A program made the position numbers and the translations under genes. 64,000 bases of DNA from Cytobacillus sp. S13-E01 (lineage in GTDB: Bacteria > Bacillota > Bacilli > Bacillales > Bacillaceae_L): the NCBI RefSeq assembly GCF_029193815.1, contig NZ_JARFVC010000003.1, forward strand, positions 62,001 to 126,000. Reading direction: 5' to 3'. Numbering within the stretch: the stretch's first letter is position 1; every line of letters starts with the position of its first letter. The notes beneath the pieces are model-generated. The model was not told the DNA's origin. It worked only from the letters and a program-made list of their open reading frames with translations, and ran no database searches. Shown here piece after piece: positions 34,405 through 42,863 of this stretch.

Positions 34405-35591
34405 CCGAATATCAAAACAATCCATCCCTGTTAAAAAAGACTGGTCATTCAAATTTAATGGAAGACCTACTATCTAATCCTTTTGGGGAAAATGAAGACG
34501 GTCAAAACCAAAAAACTGTGCATGAACAGGAAAATAAACCAGTTAAACTAATTGATGTCATACCAGAAGAGAATAGGGCAAAAGCTTATCAGCTTGCCGA
34601 TCAGATAGATCCAAAAAATCACCAAGCCATGATTACTTATGGAACGCCAGCACAATCTAAGCTATTATCTTTTTCACACACCATGCTTGAACATGTGGGA
34701 AAAAAGGATGTTGGTGAAATTGGGACAATTATCAGCGAGTTAATGAAAAAACTAAACGATGTGAGTCCAGAAGAGCTGAAATCAGAACGACCATCCTTTA
34801 TAGCGCGGATGTTTGGGAAGGTATCCGGTTCTATTCAAGAGGTTTTATCAAAGTATCAGAAAACAGGTGCTCAAATAGATCGTATTAGTGTGAAATTAGA
34901 TCATAGTAAAAATACCCTTTTATCAGATATTGTGATGCTAGAAAAGTTATTTGAAGTAAATAAGGAATATTTTGATACGTTAAATGTCTATATTGCAGCG
35001 GGTGAAATTAAGTTAGAGCAGCTTCATGAAAAGACAATCCCAGAGCTAAAAAAATCAGCAGAAGTATCAAATGATCAAATGAAATTTCAAGAAGTAAATG
35101 ACATGAACCAATTTGCTGAAAGATTAGATAAACGTCTGTATGATTTGAAATTAAGTAGAGAAATTACCATTCAAAGTGCTCCACAAATCCGTCTAATTCA
35201 AAATACGAACCAAGCACTTGTTGAAAAAATTCAATCATCGATCATGACGGCAATTCCACTATGGAAAAATCAAGTCGCTATTGCTTTGACTTTGATTAGA
35301 CAACGTCATGCGGTAGAAGCACAAAAACAAGTTTCAAAGACTACAAATGAGCTTTTACTAAAAAATGCAGAAATGCTTAAGGCAAATACAATTGAAACGG
35401 CAAGAGAAAATGAGCGTGGTTTAGTCGATATCGAGACATTGAAGAAAACACAGGAAAGCTTAATTGCGACTCTTGAAGAAACACTTCGGATTCAGGAGGA
35501 AGGACGTTCTAAACGTCGCCAAGCAGAACAAGAGTTAGCTACGATGGACAGAGAATTAAGGCAGAAGCTGTTACACATAAGACAAGAGTAA
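34401..35591 (+). CDS. TelA/YaaN family toxic-anion resistance protein
   Basis: Long helical protein (396 residues) of the TelA family, linked to tellurite and other toxic-compound resistance and to membrane stress. Strong coiled-coil character is visible from about residue 110 to the end ([40 protein letters not shown]). The N-terminal 60 residues are variable. It is translationally coupled to xpaC and ends before a GC hairpin. It probably forms membrane-associated assemblies; no enzyme motif is seen. Confidence 0.85.
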   Translation: MTEYQNNPSLLKKTGHSNLMEDLLSNPFGENEDGQNQKTVHEQENKPVKLIDVIPEENRAKAYQLADQIDPKNHQAMITYGTPAQSKLLSFSHTMLEHVGKKDVGEIGTIISELMKKLNDVSPEELKSERPSFIARMFGKVSGSIQEVLSKYQKTGAQIDRISVKLDHSKNTLLSDIVMLEKLFEVNKEYFDTLNVYIAAGEIKLEQLHEKTIPELKKSAEVSNDQMKFQEVNDMNQFAERLDKRLYDLKLSREITIQSAPQIRLIQNTNQALVEKIQSSIMTAIPLWKNQVAIALTLIRQRHAVEAQKQVSKTTNELLLKNAEMLKANTIETARENERGLVDIETLKKTQESLIATLEETLRIQEEGRSKRRQAEQELATMDRELRQKLLHIRQE

Positions 35592-35596
35592 TGAAT

Positions 35597-35619
35597 AGAG
35601 GGGAGGAGGGGTCCCCTCT
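35597..35619 (+). terminator. Hairpin after the TelA gene
   Basis: AGAGGGGA pairs with TCCCCTCT around GGAGGGG. The following T run is weak, so termination may be partial. Confidence 0.6.
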
Positions 35620-35685
35620 AGTTTACTACTTGAAAATTCACAGAACTTCCCGAACGAGAAAGCCCGCTCCTAAGGTGTGGGAGTA

Positions 35686-35946
35686 TCATTCCTCCCGTAA
35701 GGCCCCTTTTTGTAGAACGTATTTTATCGTTGCGACAGTCCCTACACCATATAAAGCATATTTAATACCAATTAAGAAAATATCAAAATTAAACTTGTGA
35801 AATTCGAACATCGCAAATGCTATTCCCAAAATAACCGCAGTTAAAGGAATATACCTGTTTGAAATCCCGGTTGCCTGGCGTATTGCATATAAAACAACGG
35901 CTAAAGCCACATAGGCTGTGAACTCCATTCCTAAAAGTTGCTCCAT
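35686..35946 (-). CDS. Small holin-like membrane protein
   Basis: An 86-residue protein with two or three hydrophobic segments (FTAYVALAVVLYAIRQATGI and the NRYIPLTAVILGIAFAMFEF segment) and a basic C-terminus. Its hydropathy and NRYIP turn resemble phage-type holins found singly in Bacillus genomes. AGGGTGTG precedes ATG. There is no phage or lysin gene nearby, so lysis function is not implied. It converges with the TelA gene. Confidence 0.65.
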   Translation of the reverse strand: MEQLLGMEFTAYVALAVVLYAIRQATGISNRYIPLTAVILGIAFAMFEFHKFNFDIFLIGIKYALYGVGTVATIKYVLQKGALREE

Positions 35947-36080
35947 TTTTTATCACACCCTTAAAAATTAGTACTATAAATTAAATAGATGTACAAGTCT
36001 TACTACTAAATACTATGTGGCTAGACCTTCTTTTACGATAAAAATTTAATAAGGGAAAAAGTAAAAGGTTGCAAATTTAA

Positions 36081-36356
36081 TTGATTAGTAAAAAGCTTAT
36101 CCTTGATTATATTAACAAAGCCAAAGTACGTGGCTTTATTAATTGGAGAAATTCGGGACATACGGTTCAAGGGGTGGTTTTAGATAAGGGACGTGGACAT
36201 ATTGATACAGACCCAGAATGAGCAGTAGAGCTTAGTCTGCTAGTCTTTTTCAAAAAGGCTTGCGGTAGTGAACATGCTACAAATCTGATTAAAGGTCTCA
36301 AGCAGAAGTATGTAAGAAGACCAGCATTCTTAGACGAACTAAACAAAATAAAATAG
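36081..36356 (+). pseudogene. Small gene of unknown family with an in-frame stop
   Basis: From TTG 36081 the frame reads LISKKLILDYINKAKVRG... with ...GHIDTDPE to a TGA at 36219-36221. It then continues without break as AVELSLLVFFKKACGSEH and ...YVRRPAFLDELNKIK to TAG 36354-36356, 91 codons in all. Composition looks coding on both sides of the stop. AAAAGG lies 12 bases before the TTG. I do not recognise the family. It lies 20 bases before an excisionase-like gene in the same direction, so they may have formed one operon. Confidence 0.5.
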
Positions 36357-36376
36357 CGAAACAAAAGGGTGGAAAC

Positions 36377-36607
36377 ATGTATTTAACAATAAAAGAAACA
36401 GCAGAATACCTATCATTTTCAGAAGCATATATAGAAACCTTAATTAAGGAAAAGCGTATTCGTGCTCTATTTGATGGAGAGCAATATTTAATTAATAAGG
36501 AGCAATTTACGACTCATTTAGAGCAAATGGAAAAATACAAAGGGTTACTAGAGGAATTACGAAATGAGCCTATTCCTGAAGATATCGATGTAAAGGATGA
36601 GGATTGA
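36377..36607 (+). CDS. Excisionase-type helix-turn-helix protein
   Basis: A 76-residue DNA-binding protein with a MerR/excisionase-like winged helix in residues 1-50 (MYLTIKETAEYLSFSEAYIE, then LFDGEQYLINKEQF) and an acidic tail. Such single-domain proteins occur in phages and as chromosomal regulators. The start follows AAAGGGTGG. The neighbour upstream is a broken small gene. Target unknown. Confidence 0.75.
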   Translation: MYLTIKETAEYLSFSEAYIETLIKEKRIRALFDGEQYLINKEQFTTHLEQMEKYKGLLEELRNEPIPEDIDVKDED

Positions 36608-36786
36608 TCATCTTTGGTGTATTTTAAAGTTTTTGGAGTGACTGTAACTATTTTAGTTTATACGTTCCATAGACAATTACAACTCAACGTTTGTTTGGGG
36701 ACTGAATCAAACTTGAAGAGTCATCAGGCACCTCAAAAGGACAAATGTCTTCCTAGGGTGTCAGGCACTGTACTATACCGTAGAAA

Positions 36787-36819
36787 TGAAAGGGATGAAA
36801 TCACATTTCATCCCTTTCA
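36787..36819. terminator. Bidirectional terminator
   Basis: A perfect 15-base stem (TGAAAGGGATGAAAT with ATTTCATCCCTTTCA) around CAC lies between converging genes, just behind the dehydrogenase stop. The 180 bases before it show no gene. Confidence 0.85.
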
Positions 36820-36840
36820 TACTAGTGTTTTATTAGCTTA

Positions 36841-37803
36841 TTAATACCCTTTTTTATAATCAACAAGATTGATTGTAGGAGAATCTAAAGAAACATAGCT
36901 TTTTAAATTAGGAATTAGAATGTTTTCTAGTACACGTTTATTATAGTTCTCTGTTGAACCTGATGTATGTGGTGTAATGATAACATTTTCAAGGTCCCAC
37001 AAAGGACTGTCTTCAGCTAATGGTTCTTTTTCAAACACATCTAGCCCTGCTCCAGCAATTTCTTGCTCACGTAATGCGTTAATTAATTCTTCTTCTACAA
37101 CAATTTCACCACGTCCAATATTGATTAGAAATGAAGATGGTTTCATCAGCTTAAATTGCTCGTCACCAAACATTTGGTGTGTATCTTTTGTAAGTGGCAA
37201 TGTAATAACGACATAATCACATTGAGGTAGAATCGTATGTAACTGGTCTGGTGTATACATTTCATCAACATATTGTTCGGGTTTACCAGAATAACGCATA
37301 CCTAATACTTTCATTCCGAATGCTTTGGCGAGCTTTGCAGTTTCTGTTCCTATTTCACCCACACCAATGATTCCAATCGTCTTTTCATGAATCTCAAGCT
37401 TTAAATCAGAATGGTGCCATTTCTTTGAAGCTTGATTTCTAACATAGGCATGAATTTTCCTGGTTAAGCCAAGCATTAATGCAAAAATGGTTTCAGAAAT
37501 TGGATATGCATGAACGCCATTTGCACTGGTTAGGAGGACGTTTTTTGATTCTAAATCTTGTAAAGGTAAGTTGTTTACTCCTGCACTCCAGGTTTGAAGC
37601 CAACGTAGCTTAGAGTCTCTTTTAATGCTATATTCATCAACTTCTTTTTTCCAGCCCGCAATAATTTCTGCGTCTATAAGGTGTCCCTCCCATATGCTCT
37701 TATCTTTTCCTACAATGACATCCCAATCTGGCAGTAGTTCTTTTATTTGTTTGTAGTGGGTTTGGTCGATATCCTGTGTGACCACTAATTTTCTGTTTAG
37801 CAT
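36841..37803 (-). CDS. D-isomer specific 2-hydroxyacid dehydrogenase
   Basis: NAD(P)-dependent enzyme that reduces a 2-keto acid or oxidises a D-2-hydroxyacid. Its 320 residues show the nucleotide-binding loop GIIGVGEIGTETAKLAKAFG, the catalytic Arg region NIGRGEIVVEEELI, the Glu in DVFEKEPL and the catalytic His in ITPHTSGST. It belongs to the phosphoglycerate/glyoxylate dehydrogenase superfamily; the substrate is not clear. No biosynthetic partner lies beside it. Confidence 0.88.
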   Translation of the reverse strand: MLNRKLVVTQDIDQTHYKQIKELLPDWDVIVGKDKSIWEGHLIDAEIIAGWKKEVDEYSIKRDSKLRWLQTWSAGVNNLPLQDLESKNVLLTSANGVHAYPISETIFALMLGLTRKIHAYVRNQASKKWHHSDLKLEIHEKTIGIIGVGEIGTETAKLAKAFGMKVLGMRYSGKPEQYVDEMYTPDQLHTILPQCDYVVITLPLTKDTHQMFGDEQFKLMKPSSFLINIGRGEIVVEEELINALREQEIAGAGLDVFEKEPLAEDSPLWDLENVIITPHTSGSTENYNKRVLENILIPNLKSYVSLDSPTINLVDYKKGY

Positions 37804-37905
37804 GATGCTACCTCCGTTTTGCGGATTTTTATTCTATTTTAACAGACATTGAGAAAGTTGTTATATTAGAAGTGGTGAATTAATTTATAAAATTATTAGA
37901 ATATA

Positions 37906-38232
37906 ATGAGTGGTGATTCATTTGAACAAGTCTTTGTGCCTCTATTATCTAATCCAAATGTACAATAGTCATTGGAATTTTTAAAACAAGATAGTGACAA
38001 CACAACGGAAGACCAAATTGCAGTTACAACCATACCAGCACCTACCTTTCAAGAAGAGGTACGAGGAAAAGAATTCGAAAAGCATTTTAGAGAGCTTGGA
38101 CTAGTGAATATTTTCGTTGATGAAGTAGGAAATATGTGTATTCATAGTTTGTTCAAAGCTTATCGAATGAATTGTGAACTATTTCACATTATCGATATTT
38201 TTAGTAAAATACCTGCTATATTTAGAGTGTAA
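37906..38232 (+). pseudogene. Remnant of an M20-type peptidase (N-terminal part)
   Basis: ATG 37906 starts MSGDSFEQVFVPLLSNPNVQ, then a TAG (37966-37968) interrupts. The same frame goes on SLEFLKQDSDN... to TIPAPTFQEEVRGKEFEKHF and GLVNIFVDEVGNM, the typical beginning of an M20 peptidase such as a tripeptidase. After that, the similarity ends and an unrelated tail runs to the stop. Both a nonsense mutation and loss of the catalytic part are evident. Confidence 0.75.
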
Positions 38233-38266
38233 TAAATAATTACATTTCGAAAGGATGCGATCTACA

Positions 38267-38800
38267 ATGTTCGTACCATTTTTAAGAGAAAATAAAATTG
38301 CAGCAGGAATTTTAACTATCATACGGTTATTTTTAGGGTATTCTTGGCTATCATCTGGCTGGGGTAAACTTACAGGTGGTTTTGATGCTTCTGGCTTTTT
38401 AGGAAATGCAGTTACTAATCCAGTTAAGGGTCCAGATGGAAATATCGTTTATGGCTGGTATGTTTCATTTCTAGAAGGGTTTGCGCTACCTAACATTGGA
38501 TTGTTTAACTTCTTTATCCCACTTGGTGAATTTTTAGTAGGTTTAGGTTTAATACTTGGGTGTTTTACAACAGCGGCAATGTTCTTCGGATTAATGATGA
38601 ACTTTTCTTTCTTCTTAGCAGGAACTGTATCTAGTAATCCAACGGGTATATTTTTAGGAACAATTATTTTAGTAGCTGGAGCAAACGCTGGTTACTACGG
38701 CTTAGACCGCTGGGTAATTCCATATTTACGCAGAACGATTTTAAAGAAAAAGGATAACAACCCAACCTCTCCAACGATGGTTCCAAAAAAAGCAGTTTAG
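38267..38800 (+). CDS. DoxX family membrane protein
   Basis: Membrane protein of 177 residues with four helices. It has the DoxX N-terminal pattern LTIIRLFLGYSWLSSGWGKL and a C-terminal basic tail after GLDRWVIPYLRR. Relatives carry thiosulfate:quinone oxidoreductase subunits or have unknown roles. ATG 38267 is chosen because AAAGG lies 12 bases before it and directly touches the alternative ATG 38255. A strong terminator follows. Confidence 0.82.
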   Translation: MFVPFLRENKIAAGILTIIRLFLGYSWLSSGWGKLTGGFDASGFLGNAVTNPVKGPDGNIVYGWYVSFLEGFALPNIGLFNFFIPLGEFLVGLGLILGCFTTAAMFFGLMMNFSFFLAGTVSSNPTGIFLGTIILVAGANAGYYGLDRWVIPYLRRTILKKKDNNPTSPTMVPKKAV

Positions 38801-38810
38801 TTAGAGTTTG

Positions 38811-38844
38811 AAAAAGTGGTGTCATTGTGCTGACACCACTTTTT
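38811..38844. terminator. Terminator after the DoxX gene
   Basis: AAAAAGTGGTGTC pairs with GACACCACTTTTT around ATTGTGCT. Confidence 0.9.
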
Positions 38845-38846
38845 TA

Positions 38847-38914
38847 AAAGGTAAGAAAATTTGGACCTAGTTTTAGTGGCTAGTTCTGGGCCCCATCGGA
38901 TCGCACTTTTTCTT
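38847..38914 (+). repeat. Dispersed repeat, copy 6 (left-end fragment)
   Basis: Shows GGTAAGAAAATTTGGACCTAG, a left end TAGTTCTGGGCCCCATCGGATC and GCACTTTTTCTT, without the interior. The bases from here to 39073 show no gene. Confidence 0.7.
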
Positions 38915-39073
38915 GGTTCGTGTGAATCAATATATGCTCTCCATTAAGCATTCTGTCTGTAAAAGGACCTAGTACTTACCAGTTTGAAAAATTTTATCAA
39001 TCGATGTATAGAACGATAGAAAATCGAACATACTTAAAATAAGTAAGTTATCCAATGTATTTCCCCCTTTTTA

Positions 39074-39100
39074 CTCAGCTACTTAGTAGTTGAGTTTTTT
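39074..39100 (+). terminator. Orphan terminator hairpin
   Basis: CTCAGCTAC pairs with GTAGTTGAG (one G-U pair) around TTA and is followed by six T, but no gene lies directly before it. Confidence 0.65.
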
Positions 39101-39111
39101 GTTGTTTTAAT

Positions 39112-39402
39112 AAGATACAAAAGTCTAAAAGTTTGTACCTATTTAGTGTCTAGCTCCGGGATCTGATGCCCGAAACCGTACAAAAAAAAACGGTAATCAA
39201 AAGGGCAATCTGATGCCCGAAACTCCGCAAAAAATAAAAAACGGTAATCAAAAGGGCAATCTGATGCCCGAAACTCCGCAAAAAATAAAAAACGGTAATC
39301 AAAAGGGTAATCTGATGCCCGAAACTCCGCAAAAAATAAAAAACGGTAATCAAAAGGGCAATCTGATGCCCGAAACTCCGCAAAAAATAAAAAACGGTAA
39401 TA
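39112..39402 (+). repeat. Repeat left end followed by a 51-bp tandem array
   Basis: The left end of the dispersed repeat (TCTAGCTCCGGG, 39149-39160) is followed by units containing CTGATGCCCGAAACTCCGC and AAAAACGGTAATCAAAAGGG. The unit ATGs are at 39166, 39213, 39264, 39315 and 39366. The last four units are 51 bases apart and nearly identical; the first is 47 bases and diverged. Because 51 is a multiple of three, an open frame results (MPETPQKIKNGNQKGNL repeated), which I do not regard as a gene. Confidence 0.85.
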
Positions 39403-39445
39403 TAGAATAGCAATATATCAGAATATATATGTTGCCCTTTTTTGA

Positions 39446-39515
39446 AAGATAAGAAAGTCTAAAAGTTTGTACCTAGTTATAGTGTCTAGCTCCGGGCGCC
39501 CTGTGCTTTTCTTTA
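39446..39515 (+). repeat. Dispersed repeat, copy 7 (minimal form)
   Basis: GATAAGAAAGTCTAAAAG, then TCTAGCTCCGGGCGCC fused directly to CTGTGCTTTTCTT. Left and right ends share one GGGCGCC, so the interior was lost between the two matching end words. Confidence 0.85.
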
Positions 39516-39578
39516 CGAGAAGGGAATTATCCATGCGATATCGAAATACTAATATAAGATAAAGAGGGGGTGTTAGGT

Positions 39579-40712
39579 TTGTTTAAACAAAAAATAGGTA
39601 TTGGGCAGAATATAGATGGTTTAGATACTCCATCTTTACTTTTGAATGCTAAGAAACTTAGACAGAATATAAATGAAATGGCGCAATTTGCCAAGGAGAA
39701 CAATCTCCACTTTCGCCCACATATTAAAACTCACAAATCAGCTAAAATTGCGATGCTCCAGCTTCAATCTGGTGCGATCGGAATTACCTGCGCAAAAACT
39801 AGTGAAGCAGTAGTAATGGCTGCAGCGGGGATCAACGATATATTAATTGCTTACCCAATTTCAAGTAAGCTAAAAGTAGCTAGGATAATCAAGCTTTTGG
39901 AAAGTAATGTTAATGTTAAAGTTGCAGTGGATAGCCTTGAACAATTGAAGTGCCTGCAAAAAGAATTAGAAAAGAGTCCATATATTCTAGAGGTCTGGAT
40001 TAAGGTGAATTCCGGTTTGAACCGGTGTGGTGTTGAACCAGGGCAAGAGGCATTAGACCTTGCTCAAGCTATTATTCTTTTATCTGGACTCAAGCTGGGT
40101 GGAATTTTTACACATGGTGGACATTCTTATGCAGCAAAAACCTTAGCTGAAATTGAAGAGATAGGGATACAGGAAGGTAAGGCTGTCATGGAAAGCGTTG
40201 AAGCCTGCGAACGAGCTGGTATTCCTGTACCTGTTAGAAGTGTTGGTTCCACACCAACCTATAAAATTGCAGGTAAAGTAAAGGGAATAAATGAAATTCG
40301 TCCTGGAAATGCCGTGTTTTTTGATGCGATCCAAGCAGGCCTAGGTGTCTCAAGTATAGAAAGCTGTGCATTAACCGTATTGGGTTCGGTAGTCGGTGTC
40401 TATAATCAAAAAAGAATTGTGTTTGACACAGGAAGTAAAACGCTTTGCTTGGACAAGGGGGCACATGGCAATAATACAGTTAATGGCTTTGGTCACGTTA
40501 TTGAACACCCTGAAATAACGATTGAAAGACTATCTGAAGAACACGGAGTCGGAGTTTTACCTGCTGAGACGTCCTTACGATTGAATGAAAAAGTTCAAAT
40601 TATTCCAAACCATGCCTGTACAGTTGTCAATCAATTTAATGAATACATTGTTCATGATGATGGGAAAGTGATTGATGTATGGGAAATAGACGCTAGAGGA
40701 ATGGTAAAGTGA
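39579..40712 (+). CDS. D-threonine aldolase/D-serine dehydratase-like PLP enzyme
   Basis: Fold-type III PLP enzyme with an alanine-racemase-type barrel. The PLP-lysine is in FRPHIKTHKSAKIAMLQ, the barrel shows VWIKVNSGLNRCGV and GIFTHGGHSYA, and the C-terminal metal-site segment is IIPNHACTVVNQFNEYIV with His and Cys. This matches enzymes that cleave D-threonine or deaminate D-serine. TTG 39579 (377 residues) is eight bases behind GAGGGGG; GTG 39570 overlaps it. It stands alone between repeats. Confidence 0.85.
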   Translation: MFKQKIGIGQNIDGLDTPSLLLNAKKLRQNINEMAQFAKENNLHFRPHIKTHKSAKIAMLQLQSGAIGITCAKTSEAVVMAAAGINDILIAYPISSKLKVARIIKLLESNVNVKVAVDSLEQLKCLQKELEKSPYILEVWIKVNSGLNRCGVEPGQEALDLAQAIILLSGLKLGGIFTHGGHSYAAKTLAEIEEIGIQEGKAVMESVEACERAGIPVPVRSVGSTPTYKIAGKVKGINEIRPGNAVFFDAIQAGLGVSSIESCALTVLGSVVGVYNQKRIVFDTGSKTLCLDKGAHGNNTVNGFGHVIEHPEITIERLSEEHGVGVLPAETSLRLNEKVQIIPNHACTVVNQFNEYIVHDDGKVIDVWEIDARGMVK

Positions 40713-40783
40713 CTATACCTTAATAAGGGATGAAATGAATGTTAGCCAAGGCTTTTCTATAGGGCAAAATATGAGGTGGCAAA

Positions 40784-41380
40784 TTGGAAATAGATATTAC
40801 ATATAAACCTTTACAAGCAGATTTTTTTAAAAAGCCTACTCTCCAGTTAGCTAAAGCATTATTAGGATGTTTATTAGTAAAAGTAACAGATGAAGGCATT
40901 TCGTCAGGATATGTAGTAGAAACCGAAGCTTATATGGGTCCAGAAGACCGGGCTGCACATAGTTTTGGAAACAGGAGAACAAAGCGTACAGAAGTAATGT
41001 TTGGGGAAGCTGGTCAGATCTATACTTATTCTATGCATACTCATTGCCTAGTCAACGTAGTAAGTGGGGGAATAGGTAAACCTGAAGCCGTCTTAATTAG
41101 AGCACTAGAGCCACTTACATCTATTGATCTTATGCTCAAAAGGAGAGGTGTATTAGATGTTAAAAATCTAACAAATGGACCTGGAAAACTAACAAAAGCG
41201 TTAGGCATTACAATGGAGGACTACGGAAATCCTATTTACAAACCGCCACTGTTTTTAGCTGAAGGTAGTAAGCCTACTAGCATTTCAAGCGGCCCACGTA
41301 TTGGAATTGACAATTCTGGTGAGGCCAAGAATTACCCATGGCGATTTTGGGTTACAGGAAATAAAAACATATCAAGATAA
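40784..41380 (+). CDS. 3-methyladenine DNA glycosylase (AAG/MPG family)
   Basis: Base-excision repair enzyme that removes alkylated purines. The 198-residue protein has the family motifs AKALLGCLLV, the catalytic Glu region YVVETEAYMGPEDRAAHSFGN, GEAGQIYTYSMHTHCLVNVV and NGPGKLTKALGI. It corresponds to the Bacillus YxlJ-type glycosylase. A TTG start lies four bases behind AGGTGG. It may be transcribed with the upstream PLP enzyme (about 70 bases away). Confidence 0.9.
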   Translation: MEIDITYKPLQADFFKKPTLQLAKALLGCLLVKVTDEGISSGYVVETEAYMGPEDRAAHSFGNRRTKRTEVMFGEAGQIYTYSMHTHCLVNVVSGGIGKPEAVLIRALEPLTSIDLMLKRRGVLDVKNLTNGPGKLTKALGITMEDYGNPIYKPPLFLAEGSKPTSISSGPRIGIDNSGEAKNYPWRFWVTGNKNISR

Positions 41381-41425
41381 ATTAAATCCCACTACATGTG
41401 GGATTTTTCACGTCTAGGCATGCAA

Positions 41426-41475
41426 TTTATCCCACGCTTAAGGGACAGTAAAATCCGCGCCTCAAAACTTGTTGA
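41426..41475 (+). mobile_element. Left-end fragment resembling the IS605-like relics
   Basis: TTTAT is followed by CCCACGCTTAAGGGACAGTAA and CCGCGCCTCAAAACTTGTTGAA, close to the left parts of the relics at 31065 and 60333. No right end follows. The rest up to 41600 shows no gene and should hold the lia promoter. Confidence 0.4.
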
Positions 41476-41600
41476 ATGCGAAATCCTAGCCCTATCTCAA
41501 GTAGGTCGCAGGTCTTATTCCAAATTATATCTCAAGATCATTATGAAAAAACGCTAATCACGATAAGATTAAGACATGAATCGAAAGGAGGAAACAAACA

Positions 41601-41951
41601 ATGAAAAAGTTTGGGTTATTAATAATAGGTGCTATCTCAGCATTGGTGTTGTTAGGTAATGTTGGTCCTGTTATCGGATTAGCGATTAGCTTAGTGATCA
41701 TGTACTTCGCATTCAAAGGCTTTATGAAAACAGATTCTACTGCGAAGAAGGTGATGTGGGCGGTCATCGGTTTGATTGCTTTAGCAGCATCTGCTTCAAA
41801 TGTTCCAGCGATCATCGGAATTGCTGCAGCTTACGTTTTATACGTAGTTTATAAAAAATGGAATTCAACAAAAGAAACAGTTGTTAAAGAAGACTCTGAT
41901 CCATTTACTAATTTCGAGAGACAGTGGTCTGAATTAAAAAAAGAGTACTAA
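41601..41951 (+). CDS. liaI: LiaI-like membrane protein
   Basis: A 116-residue membrane protein with three or four hydrophobic segments and an acidic C-terminal tail ending DPFTNFERQWSELKKEY. B. subtilis LiaI has the same size, layout and position and anchors LiaH at the membrane under cell-wall stress. The ribosome site AAGGAGG is strong. It is the first gene of the operon; liaH starts 33 bases later. The LiaR box was not found with certainty. Confidence 0.75.
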   Translation: MKKFGLLIIGAISALVLLGNVGPVIGLAISLVIMYFAFKGFMKTDSTAKKVMWAVIGLIALAASASNVPAIIGIAAAYVLYVVYKKWNSTKETVVKEDSDPFTNFERQWSELKKEY

Positions 41952-41984
41952 AATTTAAAAAACAATTTAAAGGAGAGATTTTAC

Positions 41985-42632
41985 ATGGGATTATTCAATC
42001 GTATTAAAAATTCAATAGAGGCTGATTTACACGAGGTTTTAGATGGGAAGGAGAAAAAGAATCCTATTTCATTACTTAATCAATATCTTCGTCAATGCAA
42101 ACAAGAAGTAGAAAAAGTACGTAAATTAGTTGAACGTCAGCATTTATTAAAAGAAGAATTTACTCGTGAATACAATTATGCAGTTGATCTTGCAGAAAAA
42201 AGAAAATCTCAAGTTGAAATTGCTTCAAGAGCTGGTGAAGATGAACTATATCAATTTGCATTACAAGAACAAATGCAATATGAAGAGCGTTCAACACGAT
42301 TAAAGGATTCTCTAGCAAATGCGACTGGGCATCTAATGGATCTTGAAAAGAAATATGAAGAAATGAAGCATAAGCTGAAAGATATGAACATTAAGAGAAT
42401 GGAATTAATGGGTCGTGAGAATATGGCAAGAGCTAACTATCGAATGAACCTAGTGCTTGACTCAAATAGCAGCTATACAAACAAAGCATCAGCTACTTTT
42501 ACTGAAATGGAGAGCTACCTTGAGCGCTTAGAACATCAAGTGAATACGTCATACTACCGCAATACCATTGATTCACGTATTGCTCAGTTAGAAAAGGAAT
42601 TAAAAAAAGAAGAATCTAATACTATTTCATAA
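41985..42632 (+). CDS. liaH: LiaH, PspA/IM30 family phage-shock protein
   Basis: A coiled-coil protein of 215 residues that forms large rings on stressed membranes. The beginning MGLFNRIKNSIEADLHEVLD and the segment NPISLLNQYLRQCKQEVEKV are typical PspA/LiaH features, followed by continuous heptad-rich helices to about residue 210. The start follows AAAGGAG. It is the effector of the lia system, expected to be induced through LiaR by cell-wall antibiotics. A dispersed repeat lies behind it. Confidence 0.92.
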   Translation: MGLFNRIKNSIEADLHEVLDGKEKKNPISLLNQYLRQCKQEVEKVRKLVERQHLLKEEFTREYNYAVDLAEKRKSQVEIASRAGEDELYQFALQEQMQYEERSTRLKDSLANATGHLMDLEKKYEEMKHKLKDMNIKRMELMGRENMARANYRMNLVLDSNSSYTNKASATFTEMESYLERLEHQVNTSYYRNTIDSRIAQLEKELKKEESNTIS

Positions 42633-42683
42633 CCAAAACATGGTATTCTTAAGGGGCGTAGGGAACTGCGCCTTTTCAGCAGG

Positions 42684-42840
42684 TATGAAAGTATAAATTT
42701 TTTACCAAGTTTTAGTGTCTAGCTCCAGGCGCCATCGGCTCTATGGTCATAAGCCAATCCGGCTGGAAGGTTAAAGAACAACCTTCCAGCCGGCTCGTCT
42801 TATGCTTGTCGCGAAAGGCGGGCGCCCTGCGCTTTTCTTA
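42684..42840 (+). repeat. Dispersed GC-rich hairpin repeat, copy 8, inside the lia operon
   Basis: Full copy with the interior stem CCGGCTGGAAGGTT/AACCTTCCAGCCGG (around 42760-42794). It occupies the space between liaH and liaF and ends 23 bases before the liaF start. A strong hairpin here may reduce read-through from liaIH into liaFSR. Confidence 0.9.
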
Positions 42841-42863
42841 ATTAATAGAAAGGGGGTAACCCC

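Noticed and set aside
36219-36221. TGA as a selenocysteine codon
   Set aside because: No SECIS-like hairpin directly after it was recognised and no redox motif surrounds the codon; decay is simpler.
36614-36844. A 76-codon plus-strand frame behind the excisionase-like gene
   Set aside because: It crosses the terminator hairpin at 36787-36819 and has no ribosome site.
39161-39402. CRISPR-like look of regularly spaced units
   Set aside because: The whole 51-base unit is repeated without unique spacers, and there are no cas genes.
39150-39413. Open frames of 65-87 codons on both strands through the 51-bp array, with a repeated peptide
   Set aside because: They exist only because the repeat length is a multiple of three. 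There is no ribosome site, and the array lies inside a non-coding repeat.
41425-41600. LiaR binding box before liaI
   Set aside because: No convincing inverted repeat at the expected place could be separated from the IS605-like left-end fragment.
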